From Snodgrassella gandavensis (GTDB lineage Bacteria; Pseudomonadota; Gammaproteobacteria; Burkholderiales; Neisseriaceae), in contig NZ_CAJZCE010000015.1 in NCBI RefSeq assembly GCF_914768025.1, forward strand, positions 1 to 55,221: a stretch of DNA of 55,221 nt, given 5' to 3'. The translations under genes and the position numbers were made by a program. Positions 17,401 through 26,439 of the stretch are shown piece by piece. Positions within the stretch are counted from its first letter, which is position 1, and each line of letters opens with the position of its first letter. The notes beneath the pieces are model-generated. The model made no database searches. It saw nothing but the letters and a program-made list of their open reading frames with translations, and was not told the DNA's origin.

Positions 17401-17673
17401 ATGGCCAAGGTTTTTCCGTTACATCCCAAACATCCCGAACGAATCTGTTGGGGCTGCGACAAATACTGCCGTGCCGATGACCTGCAATGCGGTAATGGCT
17501 GCATCCGTATCCCTCATCCCTGCGAGGATTTCGGCGAACAGTGGTATCTGAATGGAGACTGGTCCGGTCTACTCTCCGACACACAGCTCGCACAAATTGC
17601 CACCGCCAGTAAACCATCTGCGCCAGAAACCAAAGCACAAAAACCCCACATCAAACTGGCATTAAAAAAATAA
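17401..17673 (+). CDS. DUF3079-family protein
   Basis: A 90-residue protein with the recognisable start MAKVFPLHPKHPERICWGCD and a cysteine pattern CWGCDKYC ... CGNGC that suggests a bound metal. The C-terminal 25 residues are low-complexity (Ala, Lys, Pro). Function is unknown; the family is found in proteobacteria. It stands alone, divergent from thiO. Confidence 0.8.
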   Translation: MAKVFPLHPKHPERICWGCDKYCRADDLQCGNGCIRIPHPCEDFGEQWYLNGDWSGLLSDTQLAQIATASKPSAPETKAQKPHIKLALKK

Positions 17674-18160
17674 CTCAGCCCTAATGTAACAGCAAGCACA
17701 TCTGACTGTCAGAACCTATCTCGCAAAAAAACAAATTCCTTAATCCAGCTCATAATATTTATGCGCCAACAGCAGCCAGCAGTCTGAATAGATCTAAAAT
17801 TAATCGCCTTTAATATAAACCTGCAAAGTATTAATTAAAATTAAATAGATAAATAGCAACCAACCACCACAAAAGCACAAAGCAAACAAATAGAGACATC
17901 ATAAGCAATAACTGCACCGCAGCAGATAACGCCGGTACAACACACCATCAAAATAATTCAGCATACTGGTGCTGCAAGTTTAAAAATAACCAACGCAAGG
18001 CTCAAACTCACCGTATGATGCATTTATCAGAATAGCAGACCCGCTTCAGCAGCACAGATACCCGAAACAATATTAATCGCAACAAACAGCAAGATTAGTG
18101 GCAATAAATAACATCGGCCGGCACACACTGAAATTACTTTTAACCACACAGTACAACAGA
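17674..18160. other. Gene-free stretch
   Basis: About 490 bp of AT-rich DNA without a supported gene, RNA or repeat. Confidence 0.5.
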
Positions 18161-18194
18161 TAAAAATAAATCGCCTGCAAAAATCCGCAGGCGA
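18161..18194 (-). terminator. Minus-strand terminator after the small cysteine-rich ORF
   Basis: The 8-bp perfect stem tcgcctgc / gcaggcga is followed on the minus strand by tttattttta. It starts 3 bp after the stop of the 70-codon minus-strand ORF, which supports that ORF being transcribed. Confidence 0.8.
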
Positions 18195-18197
18195 GTA

Positions 18198-18410
18198 TTA
18201 AATACAATCTTTATCCTCTAGTTTTAGATTATGCCTCTGTATTCTTGGCCTTTTCAGACGAAATGTCTGCGTTACAAACTGTAATTTATGAGCACAGTTT
18301 TGGCAATAGCCCGTAAAAGTACAGCAACAAAAGACAATAATCATCTTATTTTTCTTAAAAATTGTTATTAATATTGCACAAAAAATCAGATTATCGAATT
18401 TTTTTGCCAT
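18198..18410 (-). CDS. Small cysteine-rich hypothetical protein (70 aa)
   Basis: The frame begins MAKKFDNLIFCAILITIF, followed by VFCCCTFTGYCQNCAHKLQ with six cysteines in 15 residues, and has a basic C-terminal half. I recognise no family; the cluster might bind zinc, or the N-terminal half might be a membrane segment. No clear Shine-Dalgarno sequence is seen. Its support comes from the terminator placed directly after its stop. The pta terminator lies just upstream, so it would need its own promoter or read-through. Confidence 0.35.
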   Translation of the reverse strand: MAKKFDNLIFCAILITIFKKNKMIIVFCCCTFTGYCQNCAHKLQFVTQTFRLKRPRIQRHNLKLEDKDCI

Positions 18411-18416
18411 ATAAAC

Positions 18417-18453
18417 AAAAAAATCGGGCAGATGACATAACCATCACCTGCCC
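18417..18453 (-). terminator. Terminator of pta
   Basis: On the minus strand a gggcag...ctgccc stem with an inner tga/tca pairing is followed by seven T. It lies about 30 bp after the pta stop. Confidence 0.85.
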
Positions 18454-18483
18454 CTACCTTACAAAACCGGATGCAATAATCCG

Positions 18484-20184
18484 TTAGCTCATCTGCACTG
18501 CCTGAATGGCCGTCAGAGCAATAGTGTAGACAATATCTTCAATCAAGGCACCACGGGACAAATCGTTCACCGGTTTGTTCAGACCCTGCAACATCGGTCC
18601 AACACTCAGCACATGCGCACTGCGCTGTACTGCCTTATAAGTTGTATTACCAGTATTCAAATCAGGGAATACAAATACCGTTGCCTGACCGGCCACCTTG
18701 CTGTCAGGAGCTTTCTGTCTGCCCACGCTCGGCACACTGGCCGCATCATACTGCAAAGGTCCGTCAATATGCAGATCAGGACGTTTTTGCTGTGCCAGTT
18801 TAGTAGCAGCAGTAACCGTTTCCACATCGGCACCACTACCGGATGAACCAGTAGAATAAGAAATCATCGCCACTTTTGGTTCAATACCAAATGCTTTGGC
18901 AGAATCCGCCGACTGAATAGCAATATCAGCCAGTTGCTCAGCAGTAGGATTCGGGTTTACCGCACAGTCACCATATACCAGCACCTGATCCGGCATCAGC
19001 ATAAAGAATACACTGGAAACCAGACTGGCACCCGGAGCAGTTTTAATCAACTGCAAAGCCGGACGGATGGTGTTGGCTGTAGTGTGTACAGCGCCGGATA
19101 CCAGACCATCCACATCACCTGTGGCCAGCATCATAGTGCCCAGAACCACCGTATCCTGCAACTGTTCAGCAGCCTGTTCCGCTGTCAGCCCCTTGCTCTT
19201 TCTCAATTCAACCATTGGTGCAATATAGCGTTCACGGATACTGTCAGGGTCAATAATTTCCAGCGAGGCCGGTAAAGTAATTCCTTTCGCCTGCGCCACT
19301 TCCTCCACTTCAGCTTTTTTTGCCAGCAGCACACAGCGGGCAATACCTTTATTTTCACAAATGGCTGCCGCAGCAATAGTACGTGGCTCATTACCTTCAG
19401 GCAGAACAATACGTTTATTCGCAGCACGGGCACGTGCCATCATCTGATAGCGGAATGCTGCCGGTGCCAAATGTTCCGCTACCGGTTTAGCCAGCTCCCC
19501 GCAAAGCAACTCGGCATTTAACTGGGCAGCTATAGCTTTGGCCGCGTCCTGAGCCTGAGCAGCCTCTACACCTGCCTCTACAGCAGTAACCACACCAATA
19601 CATTCAAGCTTTTTACCGTGTGCCGCCAGTGCAGCCTGCACTTCAGCAACAAAACCGGCTGCCGGTGCAGTCTGGGCATCAGCAGTTAAAATAAAGCCAC
19701 TGATTTCAGTATGCCCATGTGCATAATCATGCAAAGCCAGTTGCAACTGAGCAGCCACCGCAGCCGGCGTTTGCTCAGCTACTGCGGCCACCAGAATCAC
19801 CCGTGCATTCAGTGCTGCCGCAATCTTCACATTTTGTGCTGGCAGGTAAGTCCGGCCGGCTTCAGGTACAGCACCTTCAACTACCACCACATCGTGCTTG
19901 GCCTCAGCCATCTGGTGGAAAGTGGCAACAAACTCTTCTACCACATCATCTACCTGTCCCTGATACACACGCTCATCCAGACTAGTCAGCGACTGCGACG
20001 CAGGCAAATTCTGCTGCAATACAGCCTGCACCAGCGTAGCTGTATTATCCGCAGTCACATCTGCAACAACTGGTTTAAAGTACAGCGGTACATGTCCGGC
20101 TTGCACAAAAGCCTGTGCCACACCCAAGCCTACCGCAGTCAGGCTTGTCTGATTTCCAGTTGGTACCAGCAAAAATTGCGACAT
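18484..20184 (-). CDS. pta: Phosphate acetyltransferase
   Basis: A 566-residue enzyme interconverting acetyl-CoA and acetyl phosphate. The N-terminal part is the P-loop-like BioD/CobQ-type domain ([19 protein letters not shown]). The catalytic PTA domain runs from about residue 245 ([12 protein letters not shown] ... [19 protein letters not shown] ... [11 protein letters not shown] ... [16 protein letters not shown]). At 566 residues it is shorter than the 714-residue E. coli enzyme, with little room for the DRTGG regulatory domain between the two. The start has aaaggga 7 nt upstream. No ackA is adjacent. Confidence 0.94.
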   Translation of the reverse strand: MSQFLLVPTGNQTSLTAVGLGVAQAFVQAGHVPLYFKPVVADVTADNTATLVQAVLQQNLPASQSLTSLDERVYQGQVDDVVEEFVATFHQMAEAKHDVVVVEGAVPEAGRTYLPAQNVKIAAALNARVILVAAVAEQTPAAVAAQLQLALHDYAHGHTEISGFILTADAQTAPAAGFVAEVQAALAAHGKKLECIGVVTAVEAGVEAAQAQDAAKAIAAQLNAELLCGELAKPVAEHLAPAAFRYQMMARARAANKRIVLPEGNEPRTIAAAAICENKGIARCVLLAKKAEVEEVAQAKGITLPASLEIIDPDSIRERYIAPMVELRKSKGLTAEQAAEQLQDTVVLGTMMLATGDVDGLVSGAVHTTANTIRPALQLIKTAPGASLVSSVFFMLMPDQVLVYGDCAVNPNPTAEQLADIAIQSADSAKAFGIEPKVAMISYSTGSSGSGADVETVTAATKLAQQKRPDLHIDGPLQYDAASVPSVGRQKAPDSKVAGQATVFVFPDLNTGNTTYKAVQRSAHVLSVGPMLQGLNKPVNDLSRGALIEDIVYTIALTAIQAVQMS

Positions 20185-20417
20185 AACTATCCCTTTCGTT
20201 TAAATAACACCAGCAGCAACTGCTGCACTTACTTTATCCCTAACGATTATAATTTACTTCGTTTCACCGCATCACAAACTACATCAACTTTTGCATGAAA
20301 AAACACAAACCAGCCGGATATATCAACCTGCTCCCATCATGTAAGTCATTACTTACCTAACCATCCACAGTCTGAATATAGCATCAGTACAGGCATAGCA
20401 ACACAAACCATTATTTA

Positions 20418-20660
20418 TCAAACCATTTTTAACTTGCCACTGCTGTGAATGCTATCTTTAGCTTGAATGATAATAGCACCCGCATCAATCAGACCTTGGT
20501 TATTGACGTTATGGCCTAATAAGGCAACTCGGTTTTTACCTAATATCGTCCCGGAGTTTCCTATATCCTTCTTCGCTAGCACCGTGACCTTTTTACCCGA
20601 TAATAATGCCCCTTCCGACGTTAATTGTGGGCGGTTATTTTGTAAAAATAATTCAGGATT
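20418..20660 (-). pseudogene. Fragment of a filamentous-haemagglutinin (TpsA/FhaB) repeat region
   Basis: The minus strand holds 80 in-frame codons bounded by stops and without a start codon. It reads like haemagglutinin repeats: LTSEGALLSGKKVTVLAKK, then NSGTILGKNRVALLGHNVNN, then QGLIDAGAIIIQAKDSI, ending SSGKLKMV. This is the typical beta-helix spacing of two-partner secretion exoproteins. It is far too short to function, so it is a remnant, most likely from an orphan cassette behind a larger tpsA elsewhere. Confidence 0.75.
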
Positions 20661-20934
20661 CTATACCGTTTCATTTTATTAGAATTCAATAACGGCTTAT
20701 CACTTGACAGGGGGGATGGAACAAATAAAGTACAGTATAGTTTTATAATCTTGTAAGATCCTAAATTGAATAACTAATCATTGAATGTCATCTGCGATTA
20801 TTTGCTGGAAAGTACGCAAGATGAATCGGTTAAAGTGAGATTTCAAGATCGGGCAAAATATAGAATTTGGTGACAGAGTTAACTGTCACCTTTAACTGAA
20901 AATACACAAAATTTAGGATAGGGTCGCCAACAAG
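20661..20934. other. Decayed DNA with one hairpin
   Basis: No gene is supported. At 20869-20890 there is a perfect stem ggtgacag / ctgtcacc with a 6-nt loop. A short plus-strand run near 20785-20870 reads as coherent protein (YLLESTQDESVKVRFQDR) but has no good start. This looks like scrambled remains between toxin cassettes. Confidence 0.4.
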
Positions 20935-21039
20935 TTAAGTCCATTCTAAAGAAGCATCATCATTAACCTAAACAGCTTCTGCTGGACAAGTGTCATCAAA
21001 AAACCAATAATCATCCATCAATTTTTGTTTATCAAACAT
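20935..21039 (-). pseudogene. Possible remnant of a second immunity-like gene, in-frame TAG
   Basis: The minus strand reads MFDKQKLMDDYWFFDDTCPAE, then a TAG, then VNDDASLEWT and a stop. The acidic, aromatic-rich composition resembles small immunity proteins, and the position behind a toxin/immunity pair fits. It is short, and no family match could be tested. Confidence 0.3.
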
Positions 21040-21066
21040 TATCTGCCACCAGCAAGAAATAGATTC

Positions 21067-21396
21067 TTATTTAGGTCCACTCCATATTAATTTATTTCTT
21101 AGCTGATAAGGAACCAATTCAAATAATTTCTTTATTCTTTCTATATGCCCTCGATAATTTGGGGATATGTCTTCATTACAATTATCATAATAAAACTTAG
21201 CTTGATGATTTAAAAACCATATATCATGTTCTTCAAAATCTTTTTCTAAAATACTAATCATAATATTATGAACTAATTCAGCTTCATAAAAACATGATAT
21301 ATCTTTCGCCTTTCTAAATGCATTTTGAGACTGAACATTTCTAATATACGATAATGCAAATCCTAACATTTCTTTATATATGTCACATTTATTCAT
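21067..21396 (-). CDS. Candidate immunity protein (109 aa) paired with a toxin fragment
   Basis: The start MNKCDIYKEMLGFAL lies one base after the stop of an upstream toxin-tip frame, the arrangement of CdiA-CT/CdiI or MafB/MafI pairs. The 109-residue product is predicted helical and soluble (FYEAELVHNIMISILEKDFEE ... RGHIERIKKLFELVPYQLR) with no signal peptide. It is strongly AT-rich, unlike the housekeeping genes, which suggests horizontal origin. I recognise no named immunity family, so the role is inferred from position. Confidence 0.6.
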   Translation of the reverse strand: MNKCDIYKEMLGFALSYIRNVQSQNAFRKAKDISCFYEAELVHNIMISILEKDFEEHDIWFLNHQAKFYYDNCNEDISPNYRGHIERIKKLFELVPYQLRNKLIWSGPK

Positions 21397-21397
21397 A

Positions 21398-21601
21398 TTA
21401 ATTTTTCCTTTTTGGCAATGGTCTCATATCTGCTGGAGGTTTATCTATTGGCGTCCATCTCACATTATTTATTAATTTTTTAATATAAGAGGCATCTCCT
21501 GTTATCTTATAGATTTTCATTGCTGCTACCATCCTATGATGACCAGCTCCAACATAATAGTTACCTTTATTATCTATATAACCATAAATACAAACAACAA
21601 A
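21398..21601 (-). pseudogene. C-terminal toxin tip (orphan CdiA-CT/TpsA-type fragment)
   Basis: A 67-residue frame is open from a stop at 21602-21604 and lacks a proper start. It reads YGYIDNKGNYYVGAGHHRMV, then AAMKIYKITGDASYIKKLI, then NNVRWTPIDKPPADM. The G-H-H-R-M-x-A-A core resembles ParB/sulfiredoxin-fold toxin domains found at the ends of polymorphic toxins. One base separates its stop from the candidate immunity gene. The upstream delivery part is missing, so this is an orphan cassette that would need recombination into a full exoprotein gene to be displayed. Confidence 0.65.
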
Positions 21602-21739
21602 TTAAGCAAAAAAATAGCCATCATCTAACTTTTCCCAAGCAAGCTGACAACAGCCACAGACAGGTGAACAGAAAAAATAGACAGATCAATTTTTCATTAA
21701 TCAAATTAGCTGCTGGCCTTTAATACTTATTTAATATCA

Positions 21740-21868
21740 CTAATTTAGTATTTCAGTATTTTCCGGTTTCAGTGTACGCTCTTTAACAGCTTCACCCCCC
21801 AATGAACCCAGAAAAAACTACAGAGAAAATAATGACACAAATAATAAAACAATCATTTTTAATGACAT
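21740..21868 (-). pseudogene. Small hydrophobic ORF interrupted by TAG
   Basis: The minus strand reads MSLKMIVLLFVSLFSL, a TAG, then FFLGSLGGEAVKERTLKPEN and TEILN before the final stop. It has the form of a signal or membrane segment followed by a short polar tail, broken once. No ribosome site is clear. Confidence 0.25.
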
Positions 21869-22100
21869 TTAGAAAAAAAGTAAGTTAGCACTCTGCTATC
21901 AGGCAGAAAAATTTTTCCACCGCATAATAATTTTGTATTTATCGAACAACAAATCAACTTATTACACCAACCGACTGACATTAAACAGCATTTCATTAAG
22001 CACCTAAATGATTACGCTGATTATATCAATACCGCTTCAACCCATCAGAATACTATGGAATCAGTCTTATATTAATTTAGCAGTTAGCAAGGTACTCATA

Positions 22101-22958
22101 ATGAAAAAAAACTTTTTATATGCCATTGCGTTTATTTTTCTCATCTTATGCACTTTATATTTATATGGCAAAGCTGATATAACCAGATTAACAACCAAGG
22201 AAACTTCTTTGAATGCGAGCGCAAGTACTGCAAAACAATTAAAAACAGTAGGCACTTTTTTTAAAGCACCCACGGGTATTGCATTTGATAGCACAGGCAC
22301 AATGTATGTCACCAATTGGTCTGGTCACTCAATTATTAAAATTAAAGCCAATGGTGAGCATGAAACCATTTATACAAATATTTCTGCTCCTGCCGGCATT
22401 GCGATTGATACTGATGATAATATCTACATCTCCTCATATCATGATAATTATATTTTAAAAATAGCCGCCAACGGAAAATCTCAAAAAATTTCAGATGGCT
22501 ACCACACGCCAACAGGCATTGCTTTTTCTAACTCAGGAAAATTACTGATTACTAACCGATCAAGTGGGGAAATTATTGCTCTGGATTTAAAAAGTGGCAG
22601 CAAAGAAATTGTGGCACAAGGATTATCCACACCAGTTGGTGTAACACAATTACCTGACAACAGTCTGGTTGTTTCCCAGTATAGTGGCCGCCTGACTTTA
22701 ATCCAGCCCAATGGTAAGCAGACCGAATTAGGTGCAGACTTCAAGCGCCCCGGCGTAGGTATCGTTACTATTGCGCCAAATATGGTGGCCGTAATTGACA
22801 ACGGTGCTGATATGGTACGAAAAGTTGATGTGAAAACAAAAACAGTAAGCACAATAGTTTCATCTTTACCTGGTGCAGTTGCATTAGCTTTTCATAACAA
22901 TCGTTACTATATTGGCACATGGCAGGATGGGTCTGTTTACATGTTTAACAATGACTAA
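22101..22958 (+). CDS. Membrane-anchored NHL/SMP-30-like beta-propeller protein
   Basis: A 285-residue protein with an N-terminal hydrophobic segment (NFLYAIAFIFLILCTLYLYG) that acts as signal or anchor. It is followed by about six repeats of the type APTGIAFDSTGTMYVTNW, SAPAGIAIDTDDNIYISSY and TPTGIAFSNSGKLLITN. This is the NHL/SMP-30 six-bladed propeller pattern, found in lactonases and in binding scaffolds. The start MKKNF is chosen because aagg sits 8 nt upstream; the frame opens 31 codons earlier without support. Substrate is unknown. It is a lone gene after the toxin-remnant region. Confidence 0.8.
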   Translation: MKKNFLYAIAFIFLILCTLYLYGKADITRLTTKETSLNASASTAKQLKTVGTFFKAPTGIAFDSTGTMYVTNWSGHSIIKIKANGEHETIYTNISAPAGIAIDTDDNIYISSYHDNYILKIAANGKSQKISDGYHTPTGIAFSNSGKLLITNRSSGEIIALDLKSGSKEIVAQGLSTPVGVTQLPDNSLVVSQYSGRLTLIQPNGKQTELGADFKRPGVGIVTIAPNMVAVIDNGADMVRKVDVKTKTVSTIVSSLPGAVALAFHNNRYYIGTWQDGSVYMFNND

Positions 22959-22984
22959 AGTAATCACACATAGTTGGCTGATAC

Positions 22985-23022
22985 CTAAAAAACTTAGATT
23001 GCTTACATAGCCAATCTAAGTT
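22985..23022. terminator. Stem-loop after the propeller gene
   Basis: An 11-bp perfect stem (aacttagattg / caatctaagtt) with a T-run on the minus-strand side. It may end minus-strand transcripts and, less efficiently, the plus-strand propeller gene. Confidence 0.65.
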
Positions 23023-23392
23023 CACTATTAAATTCAAAATTACATCCTAAGAATTAATACACAAATGCTTTCTAATCAGAATTCTGCATAAGCAAATATT
23101 CCAAAACCCTAACGGAATAATTGGGTCTTGCGCAGCTAAACATCCCCGTTAGCGCCCACAATGAGAATTGACCTGCTGGAAAAACTAGCGCACCAGAAAT
23201 TCCTTGCACCCAGTTAGCGTATACTGACTTAAAAATTCTGTATAAAAAACGGTAACACCTGCTTTCAGCGGCTATCGCTATCAAAGTTATCACCAACCAA
23301 AACCCTGTCAGCCTCAGACCTCAATACACACCATCATCTGTAAGCTGTGTGGGCAAACATCCGGCAATTTAAAGGTGGCCGTTATCTCCGTG
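23023..23392. other. Gene-poor intergenic region
   Basis: The only open frame is a 74-codon minus-strand one with residues such as NWVQGISGALVFPAGQFS. It has no ribosome site or family match, and I do not call it. It might belong to a dispersed repeat, which cannot be tested from one copy. Confidence 0.4.
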
Positions 23393-24808
23393 CTACAGAT
23401 TAGCCAGCACCCTACTCATCTCATAAAAATCGCCCCGCATTTGAGACCACAGATTTTCACGCGCCTGATCAAACTGCTCTTCACGGCCAAGCAGTTTACC
23501 TTCAGTAAAAGCCGTATACTTTCTCGGCACATGGCCATCAAACCAGTAATAAGTCTGCGATGAGGTACTTTTTGCACTGTAGTGACGATTTAAATCATAT
23601 AGCCCGCTGGAATGCACTTCCGCCACCATTTCCGCCTCATTAACCGTCTTCACACTATACTGTTTAAAATAAAAATCCTCATAAACGGCCTGATCCACCA
23701 TATTGCCATTATCATCAGCCACCTGCTTCGTGCCCACCCTTAGATTTTCATGCTTGTCACGGGTTTCAATATTTTCTTTATACTGCTGAAATTGGCCACG
23801 CGTCATACTCACATCAATTACCAGATTAGCCGCACTGGCACTGTTTACAAAACTCACATAATTTTTTTGCAGCGCAGAGCGGATATGGTCAGCCAGATAG
23901 CTATTGCCGCGGACAAATATCTGTACCTGCCCCTTACGTGCATAAACATCAGCCAGTTTAGTTGCATTTTTATATGAATTACCATAAGGACTGTATACCT
24001 CACTGGCTGCACTGAACAAACTGGCTGCCTCACGGTATTCACTCAAATGTTTTGCTTTGCGCACAATAGCCTGCGCCCGCTGATACTGACTTTCCGCCTC
24101 AATAGTGCGCCATTTTTTTTCATAAATATCAGCCAGTTTAGCACTATCCTTATAATTACCTAAAGGCAGATAAACATCATGCGCCTTGCGGAAATTTACT
24201 GCTGCCTGCTTATAATTACGCTCTCTCACATCCGCCTGCGCCTCAGCATAAAATTCCTGTGCCGCGGTTTTATAATACAATTTCTGATTATCCTCAGCGC
24301 GCTTATAGATATCTTTATAATTAAAATATTCATAGCCCTGACGATATAACTTGGCCTTACGCAGATAATCACTACTATTAGTCGCCACAATAGCACTGGC
24401 CTGCTGGTAAAACTGTATCGCCAAAGATTCCTTCAGCCCATCCACCGTATACTGGCCTAAATATTGCTCAATAAACGCACTGTAGCTTTTTTCTTCCAGC
24501 TCAGTTTTCAGCGCCAGCAACAACTGATAGTTCTTAATCCGTGTATCATAATCTGCTGCCACAGCCTCCTGAATATTTTTCTGTGCCATTTGAGTAAGAT
24601 TGCCGACTGTAGCCTGCAAATACAGAATATCCTTGTCCTTCCATGGTTTATTCTGCTGTTCCAGCTTCTGACTTTTTGCATTAAAATTAGTAGCCAGAAT
24701 TTTCACGCCGCCGATATAATCGCCGGTTTTAAACTTATCTTCCGGTTTAACCGGCAGCACACAGCTTGCCAAAAACAAACATAAAAATACCAGTAAAAGT
24801 TTCCTCAT
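23393..24808 (-). CDS. Large lipoprotein with TPR-like repeats, function unknown
   Basis: A 471-residue lipoprotein: the signal KLLLVFLCLFLASC ends in a lipobox with Cys at residue 16. The middle is helical with TPR-like units and the repeated phrase YLPLGNYKDSAKLADIYEKK / YSPYGNSYKNATKLADVYAR around residues 210-290. The C-terminal ~180 residues are mixed (VQIFVRGNSYLADHIRSAL ... ANLVIDVSMTRGQ) and may form a separate domain. The start has gagggg 8-10 nt upstream. No named family is recognised; a scaffold or envelope-stress role would be guesswork. Confidence 0.75.
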   Translation of the reverse strand: MRKLLLVFLCLFLASCVLPVKPEDKFKTGDYIGGVKILATNFNAKSQKLEQQNKPWKDKDILYLQATVGNLTQMAQKNIQEAVAADYDTRIKNYQLLLALKTELEEKSYSAFIEQYLGQYTVDGLKESLAIQFYQQASAIVATNSSDYLRKAKLYRQGYEYFNYKDIYKRAEDNQKLYYKTAAQEFYAEAQADVRERNYKQAAVNFRKAHDVYLPLGNYKDSAKLADIYEKKWRTIEAESQYQRAQAIVRKAKHLSEYREAASLFSAASEVYSPYGNSYKNATKLADVYARKGQVQIFVRGNSYLADHIRSALQKNYVSFVNSASAANLVIDVSMTRGQFQQYKENIETRDKHENLRVGTKQVADDNGNMVDQAVYEDFYFKQYSVKTVNEAEMVAEVHSSGLYDLNRHYSAKSTSSQTYYWFDGHVPRKYTAFTEGKLLGREEQFDQARENLWSQMRGDFYEMSRVLANL

Positions 24809-25154
24809 TTATATATCCCCTCAGCTATAAAAACAGGCATCTGGCAAAGAATAAACTGCATATTAACATTGACTAAAAAAACCGACAATCAATACAGCTA
24901 TTAGCCTAACTTCATTTTTGCACCAATATAATTCCCCTATCCTAACACAGGAACAAATCATTTGATGCAGCCAAAATCCTGATTTCCAAATCGCCGCTAC
25001 TGCGCAGCAAAAGCCCAGTACACATTCTAGCAAGATGAAATTAAGCTAAAATACACATATCAGTGTAGCAAACAGGCTGAAGACCTCCTCAAATCCACAG
25101 CCCGCGATAACAATCCATCGCCCCTATAGCTGTATCAGCTAAAGACAACAGATA
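24809..25154. other. Divergent intergenic region
   Basis: About 345 bp between the lipoprotein gene (leftward) and the hydrolase gene (rightward). It must hold both promoters; I see no other element. Confidence 0.5.
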
Positions 25155-26159
25155 ATGCTATTTAAAACAAAAAATCCATACTACAATCCGGCGAAAACCC
25201 ACCATACACCCTATGGCTTCCGCAATTTGGAACCCACGGTCATCAAACAACTTGAGGTCTGGCGCTGGAGCTGGGAAAGATGCATTCAACACTTGCCCAA
25301 ACCACCGCAACAGGGCTATGAGCACTTCGCTCGCCACTGGCATCAGACACCAGACTTTACCCTCAGCGGCAACCGCCTGTGGTGGATTAGTCATGCCACA
25401 TTGTTACTGCGTTTGCAGCAATGCACGATTATCACCGACCCAGTATTCTCCCAGCGGGTATCACCAGTGACATTTGCCGGCCCGAAACGCCGCACCCAGC
25501 CGGCAGCCAGCATTGCCCAGCTTCCGCCCATTGACGTTATTGCCTTGTCTCACAACCATTACGACCATCTGGACAAAGACAGTATCCGCCAGTTGGCTGC
25601 CCGTTTTCCGGCCATTACAGCCGTTGTGCCGTTAGGCCTGAAAAACACATTGCAAAAACTGGGCGTTAACAACGTAATTGAACTGGACTGGTGGGAGCAG
25701 GTAAGCATTAAAGATATTCAGTTCCATGCCGTACCGGCACACCACTGGAGCCAGCGCGGCATCTTCGACCGCAACCGTAGCCTGTGGTGTGGCTGGATAA
25801 TGCAAACGCCTCAGGGCAGCAGTACTTATTTCAGTGGTGACACCGGTTTCAGCGAAATAATGTTCCGGCAGATAGCTGAACATTTTGCCCCCATAGACAT
25901 GGCTGCCATCCAGATAGGTGCCTATGCGCCGCGCTGGTTTATGCACAATCAGCACATCGACCCACAACAGGCAGTAACTATTTTTAAAATATTGCAATGT
26001 CGTCAGGCCGTTGGTATCCACTGGGGCGCTTTTGAGCTGGCCGATGAACCACTGGATGAACCACCACAACTGCTGGCCGCAGCCTGTGTACAGCAGCAAC
26101 TGGCTGCCTGCCGCTTTGAAAGTATCAAAATGGGAGCCAGCCGCCTCATTCCTGCCTGA
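25155..26159 (+). CDS. Metallo-beta-lactamase-fold hydrolase, NAPE-PLD-like
   Basis: A 334-residue protein with the metal site HXHXDH (SHNHYDHLD) near residue 134, later ligands in AHHWSQRG, SGDTGFS and IHWGAF, and the family phrase IGAYAPRWFMHNQHIDPQQAV. This pattern is typical of the N-acyl-phosphatidylethanolamine phospholipase D / RomA-like group. It therefore probably cleaves a phosphodiester, with a lipid as one candidate substrate. There is no signal peptide. The ribosome site is weak. It is a single gene, followed by a small gene remnant and a terminator. Confidence 0.88.
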   Translation: MLFKTKNPYYNPAKTHHTPYGFRNLEPTVIKQLEVWRWSWERCIQHLPKPPQQGYEHFARHWHQTPDFTLSGNRLWWISHATLLLRLQQCTIITDPVFSQRVSPVTFAGPKRRTQPAASIAQLPPIDVIALSHNHYDHLDKDSIRQLAARFPAITAVVPLGLKNTLQKLGVNNVIELDWWEQVSIKDIQFHAVPAHHWSQRGIFDRNRSLWCGWIMQTPQGSSTYFSGDTGFSEIMFRQIAEHFAPIDMAAIQIGAYAPRWFMHNQHIDPQQAVTIFKILQCRQAVGIHWGAFELADEPLDEPPQLLAAACVQQQLAACRFESIKMGASRLIPA

Positions 26160-26164
26160 TCTGA

Positions 26165-26287
26165 CAGGAAACTTTGGCAGCGGAATATGATTTTCAACAG
26201 AACTGGCCGGATAGCGAAATCATTCGTACCCAGCATATAGACCTTACTGAAAGCAAAAATTTTATTTTACTGATAAAACCACAGTAA
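26165..26287 (+). pseudogene. C-terminal remnant of a lost gene (40 codons)
   Basis: Directly after the hydrolase gene, in another frame, 40 codons read as coherent protein without a start: QETLAAEYDFQQNWPDSEII, then RTQHIDLTESKNFILLIKPQ and TAA. It looks like the tail of a globular protein whose main part has been deleted. Confidence 0.4.
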
Positions 26288-26397
26288 GAGAAACGCTGAA
26301 TCGAAAAGTTATCAGCGCGTATTGACCGAATAGACAAGCAAAAGCTAACTGGTCAGACAGATTGCACCCTGATATAAAAATCTCGAATTAAACAGCC

Positions 26398-26434
26398 AAA
26401 ACCAGTTCCATTCAGCCTGAATCAAACTGGTTTT
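26398..26434. terminator. Bidirectional terminator
   Basis: The 10-bp perfect stem aaaaccagtt / aactggtttt ends in T on both strands. It lies between the hydrolase gene and the convergent tetR gene. Confidence 0.75.
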
Positions 26435-26439
26435 AACGT

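Noticed and set aside
17297-17638. 113-codon minus-strand ORF overlapping the DUF3079 gene
   Set aside because: It is antisense to a recognisable family protein and has no domain of its own.
23072-23296. 74-codon minus-strand ORF between propeller and lipoprotein genes
   Set aside because: No ribosome site or recognisable domain, and the sequence reads unlike protein apart from a short hydrophobic run.
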